Below are positions 30,101 through 41,500 of a stretch of DNA of 64,000 nucleotides, piece by piece. Position 1 is the stretch's first letter; each line of letters starts with the position of its first letter. The stretch lies in assembly GCA_047495785.1 (NCBI GenBank), contig JBLDXI010000054.1:2170001-2234000 (forward strand), in the 5' to 3' direction. The DNA is from Lepidodermella squamata. Lineage: Eukaryota; Gastrotricha. The position numbers and the translations under genes were made by a program. The notes beneath the pieces are model-generated. The model saw only the letters and a program-made list of their open reading frames with translations, was not told the DNA's origin and searched no databases.

Positions 30101-32251
30101 TGATAGCTAGTGCCTGTGGTGTCTCGTGCGGCTTGTGGATCAAGTTTAACATGATCGAATTGTGTCATGGGGTGCGGAAACACATTTGCAGAGGAAATAC
30201 GCAACAGACCCGATTGGCTGCTAATAGCATCAATCGCCTGAGTGTTGTTACACAGTTTCGTAGCCAAGCTGATTCATCTTCAGCATCTATTCAAGACATG
30301 CCCCTAGCCCCTGTCAGGGCATCCGATCATTCGCGCCGCGAAAGCATTCTGTCCAGGGAAACAGAAAAGCGCACCTACAATATTTCCCCCGAACATCGAT
30401 ATTTTCTTAACGCTCAAATTGCCTATTGTGCTTTGTTTGCGACGATAAATGGGCTGGTCCTTTCGCATTGGATTGCTTTGAATTACCGATCTCATTTCAC
30501 CATGATTGTAGATCTGGGAAGCTACTACGATGAACCAAGTGATACGATGTTTTTCTACCGAGGGCCAATTTGTAAGGCCTTTGAACAGTATAAATGGATT
30601 CTACCGTTCTTGTGTCTTCATTTCGTGATCATTTTGAACATCATCATTCATATGTTCAAGCTCAGCTGGCGTTACCGTGGAATCAACAATGATCGGGAGT
30701 TCAATTGCTTTAAAATGTCAGTGTTGAACTATTTGATAGCAGTGCTAGCGGCCGTGGCTATCATATTGATCGTTCGCGAACCCTATGCGCAGCTTGTGAT
30801 CGTCGCGACGTTTTGTCTCTTCATTTCCGCTACCACTGTGTCACTAAATTTCTTTTTCGCGTTTAAGAGCAATGACAGCTAAAACAAGTTTTTAATTAAT
30901 CTCACGAATGATTTCAATTTAGCTTGCTGATTTCTTTTTAAATAAACTGAATCGATTAAACCTATACCAGGCACCAGGCCCCACAGCATCTTTTTTTCAG
31001 CAATCTTTGGAGAACTTTACCCAATTAAGCGCAAGACAATATAGCCCCGACGGAAAGGTTGACAGCCAGCAGAACCCAAGATCCCAAAATTACCCTGTGT
31101 TTTTAAAAAAATTGAGAAAAAATGCATGAAAATTCATTGTTATATTTCATTTTCATTTTCTAGGCATGAGTTCGATCGCGAGTTGACTTCGACGCGTTTC
31201 CAGAAGATTCAATCCAGCTGGAGTATGCCTAAACCCATGCTGCCCCGCGCTGCGACCACAGCCGCTAATTTTTTCATGGACGACGAAGACATCGACCAAC
31301 GCGCGGCCACGTTTTCACCCGGCCTCGTCGACCGGTCCCGCCGTAAATCAGCCGCAGCTGCTGTCATCGCAGCCGCCCGCGATCTAGCCCTCGGAATACC
31401 ACACGGTGGCGATCCGCAAAGTTTGTCCCCGAATCGAGGTCAACCGCACCATGCCCACCATCGAAGGTCACCCGGCAGTCGACGCGGGTCGTCTCGAAGT
31501 AACGATTCGTTAACATTCGTCGGCGAGGAGTCGACTGATGACGAAACTGCGTCGTCGAAACTATCGGCGAGTAAAGCCGGTCGCAAAACGATGTTCAATT
31601 TGCTGAATGCGGGCGATGACGATGACGACGAGACGCAGAATGATGACCCGAGTCGCATGAGCCCGCGCGACCGCAGCCAGTACGGCTTTGTGGGCCTGCA
31701 AGAGCTTGGCGCGGGCAACGTGTTCGGCCTGGAGAGTCACATGAAGTTGACCGACTGCCGGCTGTTGCTGCTCAGCCAGGGCTGTGAATGCATCCTGTTG
31801 AACTGGGAATTTTTCCTACAACACTGCTCCAATGTGAAACGAGCTCAACTTCAAACCTGGGTAAGAAAAATATCGATTTTTTATAGTTTAACCCAGCTAT
31901 AAAATCGTCCGTGTCCTATAATCACGGACTAATTTCACCTTTTATTTATTCCGATTTGGATCGGGTATTACCGGGTTTTAGCGCGAAATCCTCAGCTTTT
32001 TTTTTTATTTTAATCGGATAAAATTAATTACCATAGGGTTTTTCCAGGGTGCCTGAAGCTTGAAAGTTTTCGCGTTATTTTTTGTAATCTCCCACTTATT
32101 TTTTTGTAATTTTTTCCAGGCTGTCTCGTCGAACTATCCAACGAACAAGGTGCTTGAAGAAATGTACCTTGATGAAGTGAACTGGGATTCTTTCCGGAAA
32201 TTCACCTTGAATTCGGCAGTTCCGCCCGAACGAAGTCACACCGTCTTATAA
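24195..32251 (+). CDS. CNBD2-like protein with two cyclic-nucleotide-binding folds, 11 exons
   Basis: Exons: 24195-24504, 26209-26723, 27031-27105, 27197-27359, 27423-27505, 27583-27666, 27728-27798, 27855-27993, 28046-28173, 31164-31860, 32120-32251. All junctions are GT-AG and join in frame to 798 aa. The first fold covers about residues 305-410 with the phosphate-binding cassette GESFGELAIITGLPRQSTC, which keeps the FGELA and Arg positions expected to contact cyclic nucleotide. A second fold starts at 437 (GWPLDLL ... AGSVIVKD) and finishes at about 700-745 (GNVFGLESH, GCECILLNW). A roughly 200-aa low-complexity insert separates its halves. Residues 1-100 are Ser/Pro-rich. Vertebrate CNBD2 is linked to cAMP binding in sperm. 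A second ATG at 24216 is an alternative start. A GPCR gene lies in intron 9. Confidence 0.85.
24505..26208 (+). other. Intron 1 of the CNBD2-like gene
   Basis: 1.7-kb AT-rich intron (GT at 24505, AG at 26207-26208). Short ORFs inside are unremarkable. It includes repeated CGATATCG-like and AAATTTAG-rich stretches, but no gene or mobile element that I can identify. Confidence 0.6.
28269..28304. repeat. Left direct repeat bordering the nested GPCR unit
   Basis: AGACAAAATAGCCCCGACAATATAGCCTCGACGG; the sequence AGACAATATAGCCCCGACGG returns at 31033-31052 on the other side of the GPCR gene. The repeat is itself a tandem pair of a 16-17-base unit here. Confidence 0.6.
28501..30882 (+). CDS. Class C GPCR, GABA-B-like, intronless, nested in an intron
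   Basis: 793 aa without introns. Residues 1-22 look like a signal peptide. About 30-440 form a periplasmic-binding-like (Venus flytrap, ANF-receptor) ectodomain with CGAPNLVANR, YPNVYRVRIPG and DSNDSNFLMSFWC, and many N-glycosylation sequons. Seven hydrophobic segments follow between about 455 and 785, ending in FISATTVSLNFFF. The second intracellular loop is long (about 80 aa, Ser-rich). There is no cysteine-rich linker between ectodomain and first membrane helix, as in GABA-B receptors and unlike glutamate receptors. It is likely a plasma-membrane receptor for a small ligand; the ligand is unknown. It is a very close paralogue of 50553-52934, with similarity extending into both flanks. It lies on the same strand as its host gene. 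Confidence 0.88.
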   Translation: MNCFLRCLNLIAILAMNHVAIGQQITRKPKYLKIMANTADDYGCRIAMQVAVNAANNLTDVLPDYYLEADFYDEGNQGANMVRNYFNFTSKSSIAPISLGPGLSPSCEKTGPFLHHLKMTNVAFGCGAPNLVANRVKYPNVYRVRIPGPNVAYLRAAIIKKKSNWTDVAILAFSDNSFDVGTAKLFFQLCADSGIKVPWFDLAPKITDELIGSLKTSNARIISVDSNDSNFLMSFWCKTYEFGIKGPRYAFFCQTSLFFDPTKLTLPSGCTLNIVYEQYKATIWHGPILFPDKSYGLTPFGYDIFGFEERFSDLAKKPVDPKSKYHCHDGMMQVILALDKAERKLRSLNSSLQDFDKAPNLVMKIANESVATTNFIGIRVGRAVYSPRLEMDYEPQLYGVFTPEKGLTQVYSVALNESADYADVMAYNFIGDQLYWPGTPDGVLPKNGWSINNLAVGVKTDAVITLQVLASLNFLWLAYCTIRSVRKIVNDRALLLANIVLISGCFLLSVSAVAFAVEPQEEGSSICLVRVVLLIASACGVSCGLWIKFNMIELCHGVRKHICRGNTQQTRLAANSINRLSVVTQFRSQADSSSASIQDMPLAPVRASDHSRRESILSRETEKRTYNISPEHRYFLNAQIAYCALFATINGLVLSHWIALNYRSHFTMIVDLGSYYDEPSDTMFFYRGPICKAFEQYKWILPFLCLHFVIILNIIIHMFKLSWRYRGINNDREFNCFKMSVLNYLIAVLAAVAIILIVREPYAQLVIVATFCLFISATTVSLNFFFAFKSNDS
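31030..31052. repeat. Right direct repeat bordering the nested GPCR unit
   Basis: GCAAGACAATATAGCCCCGACGG, matching the repeat at 28269-28304. The pair brackets 2.7 kb holding the GPCR gene and its flanks. Confidence 0.6.
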
Positions 32252-32293
32252 TATAATATAACTCAATCACTCCTCTTATTTTTTTTAATTTGC

Positions 32294-32299
32294 AATAAA
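32294..32299 (+). terminator. Polyadenylation signal of the CNBD2-like gene
   Basis: AATAAA 43 bases after the stop codon at 32251, within an AT-rich stretch. It is the first such hexamer downstream of the gene. Confidence 0.55.
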
Positions 32300-32349
32300 A
32301 ATAAGCAGTAAATTCCCGTTTGAATTTTTGAAATGTGTGTCTTATTGAA

Positions 32350-34980
32350 ATAAGGGGCAATTTATTACACCTAAACGATGCGTGACCTGGAATCGAAAAT
32401 TATTGTCTCATAAATGATGACGTCAATGCCGCCGATTTCGTTGTCGATTCAACATTTGTGTGGCGTCGGAAATTTTTTCCAGCCGGATGGTCATTTTTTA
32501 CGATGAATCCAATTTGCCGCAAGGTGGATCATGGATTTTTTCCGTTATTTTATTACTAGAGCGTAGCCTCTCAATTATATAAGCCCCAGCTTTATTTGCT
32601 CATCTTATATTCGCGAAAAACACTATAACAATAAAATCCTAGCGTATTACAACAGGCTGAAGCGGGCCGAAAAATAGTAGTATAAGGCAATAGGCGCTGA
32701 AAAAAGTCAGTCTTTAACGCCAGCCAGCCACATAACAACAACAACAGCTAGCAACAACAACAACGCGAGCGTGAAGAGCGTTGTGGCCTCATTTTTATAT
32801 TTTGTTTACCATCAACAATATAAGCGCGTCGTCACTTTCGCCGAATGCTATTTACACAGCAAAGCTGCAGTGCGGTATAAAATGCCTAAAATGCAAAATA
32901 CACGGCCTCTCGCTCGCGAGTTGATACAGCAAATGTAATATTATTAGGCGTCTCTTAGTTACTCGGAAATTGCCCGCGGGATCCAGTGTAAAGTGGGGAT
33001 CGAGGCAATATCATCGCGTAAATTCAGTGATTGATTGATCGAGCTGTATAATAATTAAAATATGCACAGATTGCTACACGGTTAATAATTTATGCTTATT
33101 TCGAGTATTTTGCCAAATTAATCTTTAATGCGAAAAATCCAAAAATATAATCGAAAAGTCCGCCTTAATACAGGATAAAGTTAAGCGCAATCGAAAACCT
33201 GATTGGATGCGGCACAATTCCTATTTTTATTAGGGAGCAAGTGCGACCTTAAATCAGGAAAATATAGGAACCGCCAAAAAACGAAAAAAACTGGAAAATT
33301 TATGAAATTTTGGGACCCAATGAAAAAGTCTCAATTTTCCTATTTTCATCTAATTGTCTCTGGATTTCTGAATCCCTCATTTGCCCATTCAATTGGAAAT
33401 TACTGCTTTGACTCGATAGCGCTGAAATTAATCGAAAGTTTAACGAAAATTATCATTACAAAAGTCGGAAATGTTTACGCTCGCAAGGCTTGTACTTTTT
33501 TATTTATAACTTTCACAAAAGCTATACAATATTACTGAATCATCATCCATCATCATCGTTTGATACGCAGAGCAGGCCCCCGAATTTCGACAAGACACAT
33601 CTCGTGTTCTCGAAATAGCGGCTATAATTATCATATAAATCATCATCATCATCAATCATCATCGAAAGTCGAGAAATATCTTTTCGAGAAAAACGAAAAA
33701 ATCGGGCGCCGGAGAAGACAGAAAAATCCTATAATCTTTTAAATAGAAAAACGCTTCGCATTCCGTTTTAAACATATCAATAAAAAAGAAAGAGAAAGAG
33801 GAAAACATATCGCCGTTTCTTCCCAAAACTATCTTCTGAGTTGTAGTAGTAGTAGCAGAATAGATTACTAAAGCAAAACAACTGCTTTGATGTTGGATGG
33901 TTTTATTTGTTTCCGAACGAGGAGATAGACAATTTCGATGTTTGTGCCATAAAACAACACGAGCGACGAGGAGAAACCGACTTTTCCGAAAAAATTTTGA
34001 AGTAGGATGCATATATATTTTTTTACCTTGATTTCTATATCCAGTGCATATTTCAATGACTAATTTACAACGCTAGTTTATTTTTCAACTATCGGCTCCG
34101 GGTTTTCACCTCATCATCGAGTGAGAAAAACAATTGAGAAAGAAACGAATTTCAAGACGCCGCGCGCTTCAAACCAGACAAAAAACTTGATTGCAAGGTG
34201 TTTGAAATGATTTTTCCGAGATGATGAATATAATATAATATACCATAATATTATATAGAAAAAACAGGGAAATTTATTTCCGTTAAATCGAGCACCGTCG
34301 CTCGGAGAAATTTCATCATCATCATCATAGGTCTAAAACGAGATTATTCATCATCATCATTATCATCCGAAGTAAGCATGCGGCAGCGAAAGATTTTTTT
34401 CATAAAATTATTTACAAAAGAAAGGGCTCTGCGTTTTTGTTGTTGTTTGAAGAATCGAAGTGTAATTTATCATCAATTTGTAGAGTAACCAACGAAACAA
34501 ACAAATTAGTAACTATTATATAATTAATTAATTATTCGAAATAACAATAATCTTCGAGTGTCAAGATTTTTTCCAGTTCTCTGCGTATCAAAAATTTTAT
34601 TTAAAACCAGCAACAATTTGCAAATAGAGCGGATTTTTTACATTATTATTATTATTATTTGGGATGAAAAAGAGAGAAGACGAGATTGGTTCAACGTTAA
34701 GTTGTGCAGAGCCTTATCATCGCGCGGAGATCAGAGAAAAATTTTGAATTTTTTCATCATCATCATCATAGTAGAGAGAAAACACAACAATATTCAATTT
34801 TTTTTGAAATTCGTCCTAGATATAAATCGAGGGCAAGATCGAGATCGCCGCCCGCCTTTTTTCGTGTAAAGAATTGAGTTAAAATTTGATCATAAAATTT
34901 TAGCTGCAACCACAATCGACTTTTGATATCATCATAATTTTTTTATAAACAACAGTGTATGTATTATGATCGTTTCAGAG
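32350..34980. other. AT-rich gap with CAT-repeat tracts between convergent genes
   Basis: Lies between the 3' end of the CNBD2-like gene and the 3' end of the minus-strand kinase. Short (CAT)n runs occur at about 33541-33560, 33633-33665, 34313-34375 and 34755-34775, mostly four to eight units. CAACAA runs occur near 32727-32762. No convincing exon is seen; the right part may be the long 3' UTR of the kinase. Confidence 0.45.
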
Positions 34981-35034
34981 TGTTTTATAAAGACCAGGGT
35001 GAGAAGTTGATGGGATAGATTATCGTCGGCGTTG

Positions 35035-38000
35035 TCATTGATCCGGCATGCGCGATCGCACGTTCGCCGGCATGTTCATGCCCGACTGAGCGAGTTGGCC
35101 CGGGATCATGATCGCCTGGATGCGGCCGGGCATGGCGCCGGGCGCCGCCGCCGGCGCAGTCTCCTGCACCACGTCGCCGCCCATGTCGAGGCGCCGCTGG
35201 TCGGGCTTGCGCAGGATCCACGGGTGCCGCAGCGCCTGCACCGGGGTCATGCGCGTGTCTGGGTCCCAGTCGAGGCAGCGGCGGATGAAGTCGACGAAGA
35301 GCGGGTCGTCGCAGTTTTTGAGCGCCTGCGACCAGTCGCGCGAGCCGGGCGGGCCGCGTAGCTTGCCGCGCCGCGACCGCCCGCCCTGCAGCACGACCGA
35401 GCCGTCGGCGGCCTGCGCGACCGTGCAGTAGCGCGGGTAGCCTTTCGACGAGAAGAAGTTGCGCGCGCGCTTCGAGCGGTCGAGCAGCTTCTGCGAGGGG
35501 ACACCGAGCAGTTCGATGATGCAGGCGAGCTGGTCGCCTTCATCTTCGCCAGGAAACAGCGGGTAGCCGGTCAGCAGTTCCGCCAGAATGCAGCCGAACG
35601 ACCAGATGTCGATCGGCATGCCGTACTTGGCGCCGAGAATCACCTCGGGCGCGCGGTAGAACCGCGACTGGATGTACGTGTAGATGCGCTGGTGTTCGAA
35701 GCACGACGACCCGAAATCGATCACCTAAAACACAAAAAAATCAATCAATTATCGATTCCCCAAAAATGCAACTAATTTGTTAATAATTCATCAGCTTAGA
35801 AACCGTCTCTACGCTACTATTCCCCGATGAATCATCGCGACCTGTATCATATAAATACGGCCTTTAATTTAATTCGGGTTAAAAAGTAGGTCGCGTAATA
35901 AAATCAGCACTAAACTGGTGACCTAGATGAAAAATCATTGGGGAAAAATGTCGATTATTTACCTTGATTCCGGACCGGCCCTGCTGCTTGAGCAAAATGT
36001 TTTCTGGCTTGAGATCACAGTGGATGATGTGGTTGCGAAAGAGGGAATTCAGGCACTGCAGAATCGAATGAGCGAACTTCCGAACCAACTGCAGCGAGAA
36101 TCCTTGGAATTTGTTCTTTTTGATCAATTCATACAGATTTATACTAGAAAATTAGGCAAAAATTAAACATCTTTAAATTCAAATAATTCACAATAAATAC
36201 CTGAGCAGTTCAAAAGTGATGCATTTGTGATTGCGGAACATGAAATGGTCCAGCATGTGAATGATGTTCATTGTGTTGTCTTTATCCTGCTTCTTCAAAT
36301 GGTCCAGGATTTTGATCTCCTCCTCGGCCTGCCGGTGGAAGCGCTTCTCGTTGCGAATCAACTTGAGAGCCGTGTAAGTTTTCGTCTTATGATCGTACGC
36401 CTTCACGACCTGGCCGAAAGACCCTTTGCCTAGGATTTTCAACACCTCGTACCGGTACGACACGTGATCGTGCGGCACACAAATGTAAGACCCGTTCTCC
36501 TCATCATAACCGCAGTTGTTCGGACCACCTAAAAAATAGAACACAAAATTTAGTCATATTATCCTCCTTAATTATTCTCGTTTTTATTTCGCTCATTTTT
36601 TTAATGAAAAATCGCCCCTTTTGACAAATGTACTCAGTAAACGATAAACTCCCAACGGCACTTCACTAAAATACTCGCTATTGAAGTAGCCCATTTTAAT
36701 TTCTTGGAAGGCCCGCTGGCGAAAAAAAACTAATTAATTACAGAGCGCGCCGCGGCGGATGTATGAACGTATCTATAGAGATAGCGTTCGACTCGAGAAG
36801 TCAACGCCTAGCAACGAGCGAATTTATCACGTTTTTCTCGCAATACGATAGAAAAAAAACTACTCCGCACTCACCTACAACACCGGGGCGTTTTTTGGCA
36901 TTCTGACCGACGAAGTAGATTTCGGGATACTGGAAGATTTCGTGGTGCTCGTATGTCGATAGCTTATTCATGTACAGCTTCATCGCAGTCTCGGGCGAGA
37001 TACAACCGGATCGCCGACCGCTGGAGCTTTCCTAAAATTAAAATAAAACAAATTAAAATAGAAAATAAATCAATTAATTCTAGATTATTCGAAATAAATT
37101 TTATCGATTTTTTTCTAAATTCATTTAACGTTGCTAACCTTTAGCAACGAAGCTGACTGATTAGGCTTTTCCTGATCTGCGACCATGGCCTGTTGCTGAC
37201 TTTGGGGTTGTTGCGGCTGGGGTTGCGACGACTGTTTCGCGGCCGGCATGAACGAGCGCCAGTCGGCAACCGCGCCGCCCTGAGCCGCTGTCTGTGAAAG
37301 CACTTGGCCGCCGGCGCCGAACGCCATCGCGCCGTTGCCGCCGACGACCTGGCCGTTGGCGGGCGCCTGTTGCGACGCGGACATGAGCCGAAGCGGCGGC
37401 AGTTTCGCCGTACCTGACGGAGGCACCGCCGCTGCACCGCGCCATGACGTTTTATTCGCATCGGCTTCCTCTGCAAACTCGTCGCTTTGAAACAACGGCT
37501 GCACGTGCACCTTAATAATAACAATCAAAAACCCGGGTTAAAAATAATCCGCTCAATTTTTGTTACCCAGGGTAGAGGAAGCGTCGCGAAAGGCATTGCT
37601 CACATATTATTCATTTTTTGCTTGCAATTAATAAAGCGGCTTTATTTTTGATATAATCTAAAGCTAACAAACAAGTAATCGAAGCGATAATAAACACTTG
37701 TTTACATGACGCTAATAAAATAGCGGCGTGATTTCAGCGCACAGATAAAAAGGGCGCGCGTTAATTTCGAGGAATTTCTCTCGAGGTCGTCGATGTCGGC
37801 ACTTCCGCGTCGGAAGCCATATAATAATCGCACAGCAAGACATGGCAAGTGTGGCGGCCGGCGGCCGGGCGTTCGTTCGTTCGTTCGCCCAATTCAAAAA
37901 CAAACGCGACGACGACGACGACGAATGAAAGTGCTACTGTTTTCTGTTTCGCATTGCGCGAGTAGTGAGAAACAGTAATAAGCGACGCGCAGTAGTGAGG

Positions 38001-38494
38001 TTTGCTGCGCGCGTAAAACGCATCGACGCATCAACAACAACAACAAACACGAAATTCTCTCGTATAAAATTTATGACGAACGACGACGCGCGCGAAGAAT
38101 TTTAAGGTAGATTTCTTATTCTTCTTTGGCCTCTCTCTCTCTATCAGGCAAGTATTATTCTTAGCACGAGCATTGTCGCCGTAGTGAAAAGCGAGCTGTG
38201 CTAAACGCCATAAAGTTTATCATTGTTATTATGATGTGACTCATAGCTAACGACAAAAGCCGCTCGCGGCACGGGGTCAACTGGGTTTAAAGTCATTTCT
38301 GCGTTCAAACTCACTTTGTCCTGAGTCTTGAGGTAGGGAAGATGATTCGGAGCGCCGCCTAGGCCCGGCTGCTGTTGCTGCTGGGGAGGGCCGACGGCGC
38401 CGGTCGACTGGGCATTAATAGGTGGTAGGTGTTGGCCGGGCACCGGTGGGGCACCCGGCTGACCCGGTTGCGTTTGCGTTTGAGATTTGTCCAT
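35035..38494 (-). CDS. DYRK2: DYRK2-class dual-specificity tyrosine-regulated kinase
   Basis: Exons on the minus strand: 38494-38315, 37510-37139, 37031-36875, 36528-36201, 36143-35963, 35724-35035; they join in frame to 635 aa. The first 190 residues are Gln/Pro/Ala-rich. The DH box and N-terminal autophosphorylation-accessory region follow ([35 protein letters not shown]). In the kinase domain are [20 protein letters not shown] (Gly-rich loop), VAVK-like lysine in [18 protein letters not shown] (HCD instead of HRD, as usual in the family), VIDFGSS, and the activation-loop [11 protein letters not shown] and [13 protein letters not shown] mark the DYRK2/4 (worm mbk-2, fly smi35A) group. It autophosphorylates the YxY tyrosine and then phosphorylates Ser/Thr targets. 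The last exon is far more GC-rich than the rest. Upstream 5'-UTR exons are likely but not assigned. Confidence 0.92.
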
Positions 38495-38519
38495 GTAAAT
38501 TGCGTAGAGTGTATCGAGA

Positions 38520-41500
38520 TCCTACATTGTGTTCGAAAACATAAAAAATAGACGTGAGTAAAATGACACGCCTAGTAGAAAACAACCGCAGTTTTAATTA
38601 AAAAATCAAATCAGAGCGAATTAGGCTCCGAGCGAGCTCACAATTAAATCCTCTAGAAAATCGATGAAAAAATGTTGCACGGAGAAAAATTGCGCGTAAA
38701 CTGACCATTACTTGACGCTGGCCATTTGGCTGTTGCGATTCAGCATGTGAAGCAAAAGACGGACGCGCAATGGCTGTTGCAGACATAAGACGAAGTGGTG
38801 GTTAGTGGTTGTAACAACGACGTTGATGAGCTTGAACAACAACACGGAAGGACGAACGATTTCGCTGGTGAGTAAACTGCTGTCGGCAACAGGTTTGCTG
38901 CGTTTTCGGATTACCAACAATTAAAATATCGAGACGAATCGAAGTAGATCGGGGGTCGGCACGAGAAAACAAGCGCGAAACAACGCCACAACACTGGTGT
39001 TCAGGTAAAACAAGGCGGAAGTGTGTGTTCGTGGCCTGCCGCGCCCTTTTCTCTGCTCTGTTTCGTAACAAAGTAATCAACCCTAGACAACACAACGAGA
39101 GAAAAAACAGCGTGAAAAATCATTGCTGGTGAGTGAAAATGAGGCTACTAATTAAGAGCCGCGCACAGTGGTTGTGTGCGTGTTTGTGGCCGTTGCTGGT
39201 GAGAGGCCGGGCGTTCACTCGGCCAGATTTGTATAAATATAACACCAGCGAGCAAATATTGTAGTAATAGAACAACACGGAACGCGAGGAGCAGCTCGCC
39301 ATCTGCGCTTTCATAAAATGTGGGCGAGGTCGTGGACGCGCGATGCACCATCAGTTTCCAATATTGCACGATTACACACGCATAGAAGAGTCTATCTATT
39401 CTATCTAGGGCTAGCTGCGGTAGTAGTAATAAGCCATGGCCGAAGGCGAGTACGTGCGCTGCGTCGAGAAATAAGAAGAGGAAGCTATTACGAATCGCGC
39501 GCAATTTTGAACTCGCTCGCACCAGCGTATTGTAACGCAATTAGAAGAGTACGTGGTGGTAATAATAACGGCAACAAAGCGTTGCCGCCTTAACATCATC
39601 GCGCAGACGAGGTAATAAAAACGCAACGGTCATTAGCCGATGAACGAGAACAAAAAATCATCGCCATTATTGGCTCGGAACTAATACTAATCACCGCTAA
39701 AAAATACTGTTTATTCGATTAAAACGTTTGATCTACTTCCGAATAAACAAATGAGGCTGGCTGAAAACATCTGTCTGATAATTGTTGTATTAATAGCCGA
39801 TGATTGAAGCGCTGAAAAAACTCGGCTGTTGCTGTACCTATCGAAGAAAAAACATGATAGAAAAATCGCAGTTGCACTGTTGGTTCGAGTAAGTATAGTA
39901 ACCAAGAACGACGAAAGGGCAATGGTATAGAAAAAATACAAAGGCTGTGAATAACAAATTAAGGCAGCAGCAGCAGAACACATGGTTAGGTTTGGCCGTC
40001 GTCGATGTGTCTCTCCTCCTTCGTCGCGTTGTTTATGTGTGAGAGCGAGGCGATGAGGGAGCGACGAATGCTAGCAACCACACACACAACCGTGTGTATT
40101 GACGTGTGTGCATAGCTAGGTAATGCTAATTCTTCGCGCGCGCGAATAGAGCCATATGACGACGACGACAACGACGACGACGAGCGAGCGAATCGACTGC
40201 GTAACCAAGGGTGCGCGCGACAATCGAAATCCTCGGCGCACATTCAACTTAATCAAAAGGGCGCGCGTATACATACGTATTGTTGTTATTATTATTATAA
40301 CGAGTATTACTACTACGACGAACGTTATTACGTATGCCCGCTACTGCTGCAAATTTAGTCACTTTGGTCGATCGACAGGGGTCGGCGTCGACGGCAAGGT
40401 AGCCTATCGAGACAAGAGGAGCGGCGGTATTTCATCAATGAAGAAATAGCCACATGAATGTTTCATTGCTGCTTAGAGAAGCGACGCTACTGCTCCCGAC
40501 CACCACCAATTTTTACTCGGTAGCACATACACACATCACATACACATATACAGATACACCACCTTAAAAATAACTAGCGGTGATGGTGGTGGTGGTGCAA
40601 ACGTATGGCTTAATAACCGCAGCTGCCGTCATCTATATGACAGCAGCAGCAGCCTGACGTTTTGCATGAGAAGGGAAGTGCTATACGTGCAAATGATGTC
40701 CAGTTATAGTATAGACAAGACAAGAGGATGGATGACCGTGCGCAGGCGAACGAACGAACGAGAGAAGAATAGCAGCCGGCATATGGCTGGTATAATGTAA
40801 GCAAGTAAGCAAGCACGCCGGCGTATTATTACGACATCGTCGCCGTCGTTGAGTCACACGAGGGCCAAAAGGTGAAAGTTTCGCAGCGAACACTCGCTCA
40901 CTAAAAACTGAATTTTTTTTCATCACTCTTCTCGTAAACAACAACGACGAAGACGACGAAAAATTTGTGGTGACTCTGCCGGTATAATTAAACAAACAGC
41001 GGCGGCGGTAAAAACACAGAAAATAAATTGCTACGGATCATTTACAGGCGGTGGTGGTTTCTTAGTAGAAGTAGTAGTTGTAGTAGCCCGCAGCCACAGC
41101 AGTGCTACCTACCTCTTGTATTATTTGGCAACATATGTGTCTGCGGCGTGCGTGTGCAAAAATTTCTGCTGGTGCGCTCGTGCTGTTGCTGGTGGCTGAA
41201 CGTGCGTATGTGCATCAGCCTCGATACTACTAATAATAATATTTTTAAATGCATGTTAATTTTACGGTCAGCTGTACACCAGTAAACATCTGTAAGACCG
41301 CGCGCGCGCTTCCGCCAGTAGTAGCATGTGTTGCTTGTTTTAAAATTACACAAACTCGAATTGAGTGAAGTGGCGGAGCAAGAAAAAAAAAGATTGCTGC
41401 TGGAAAGTGCGCGCGTTAAGGCGGACGTTTTTATTTTAGGTCATTTTTGAAAAGCGCACGCGTTTTGTAACACCAGGCCTATGAAATTTGGCGGCGGCGG

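Noticed and set aside
33541-34775. CAT/ATG tracts considered as a possible CRISPR-like or satellite array
   Set aside because: They are simple trinucleotide microsatellites without unique spacers.
35032-35431. Plus-strand open frames of about 110 codons opposite the last kinase exon
   Set aside because: Products of very high GC content opposite a strongly conserved exon; low-complexity Arg/Ala/Gly translation.
37141-37524. Alternative minus-strand frames over exon 2 of the kinase gene
   Set aside because: The frame that joins to both neighbouring exons gives a coherent Gln/Pro-rich N-terminus; the others are Arg-rich shadows.
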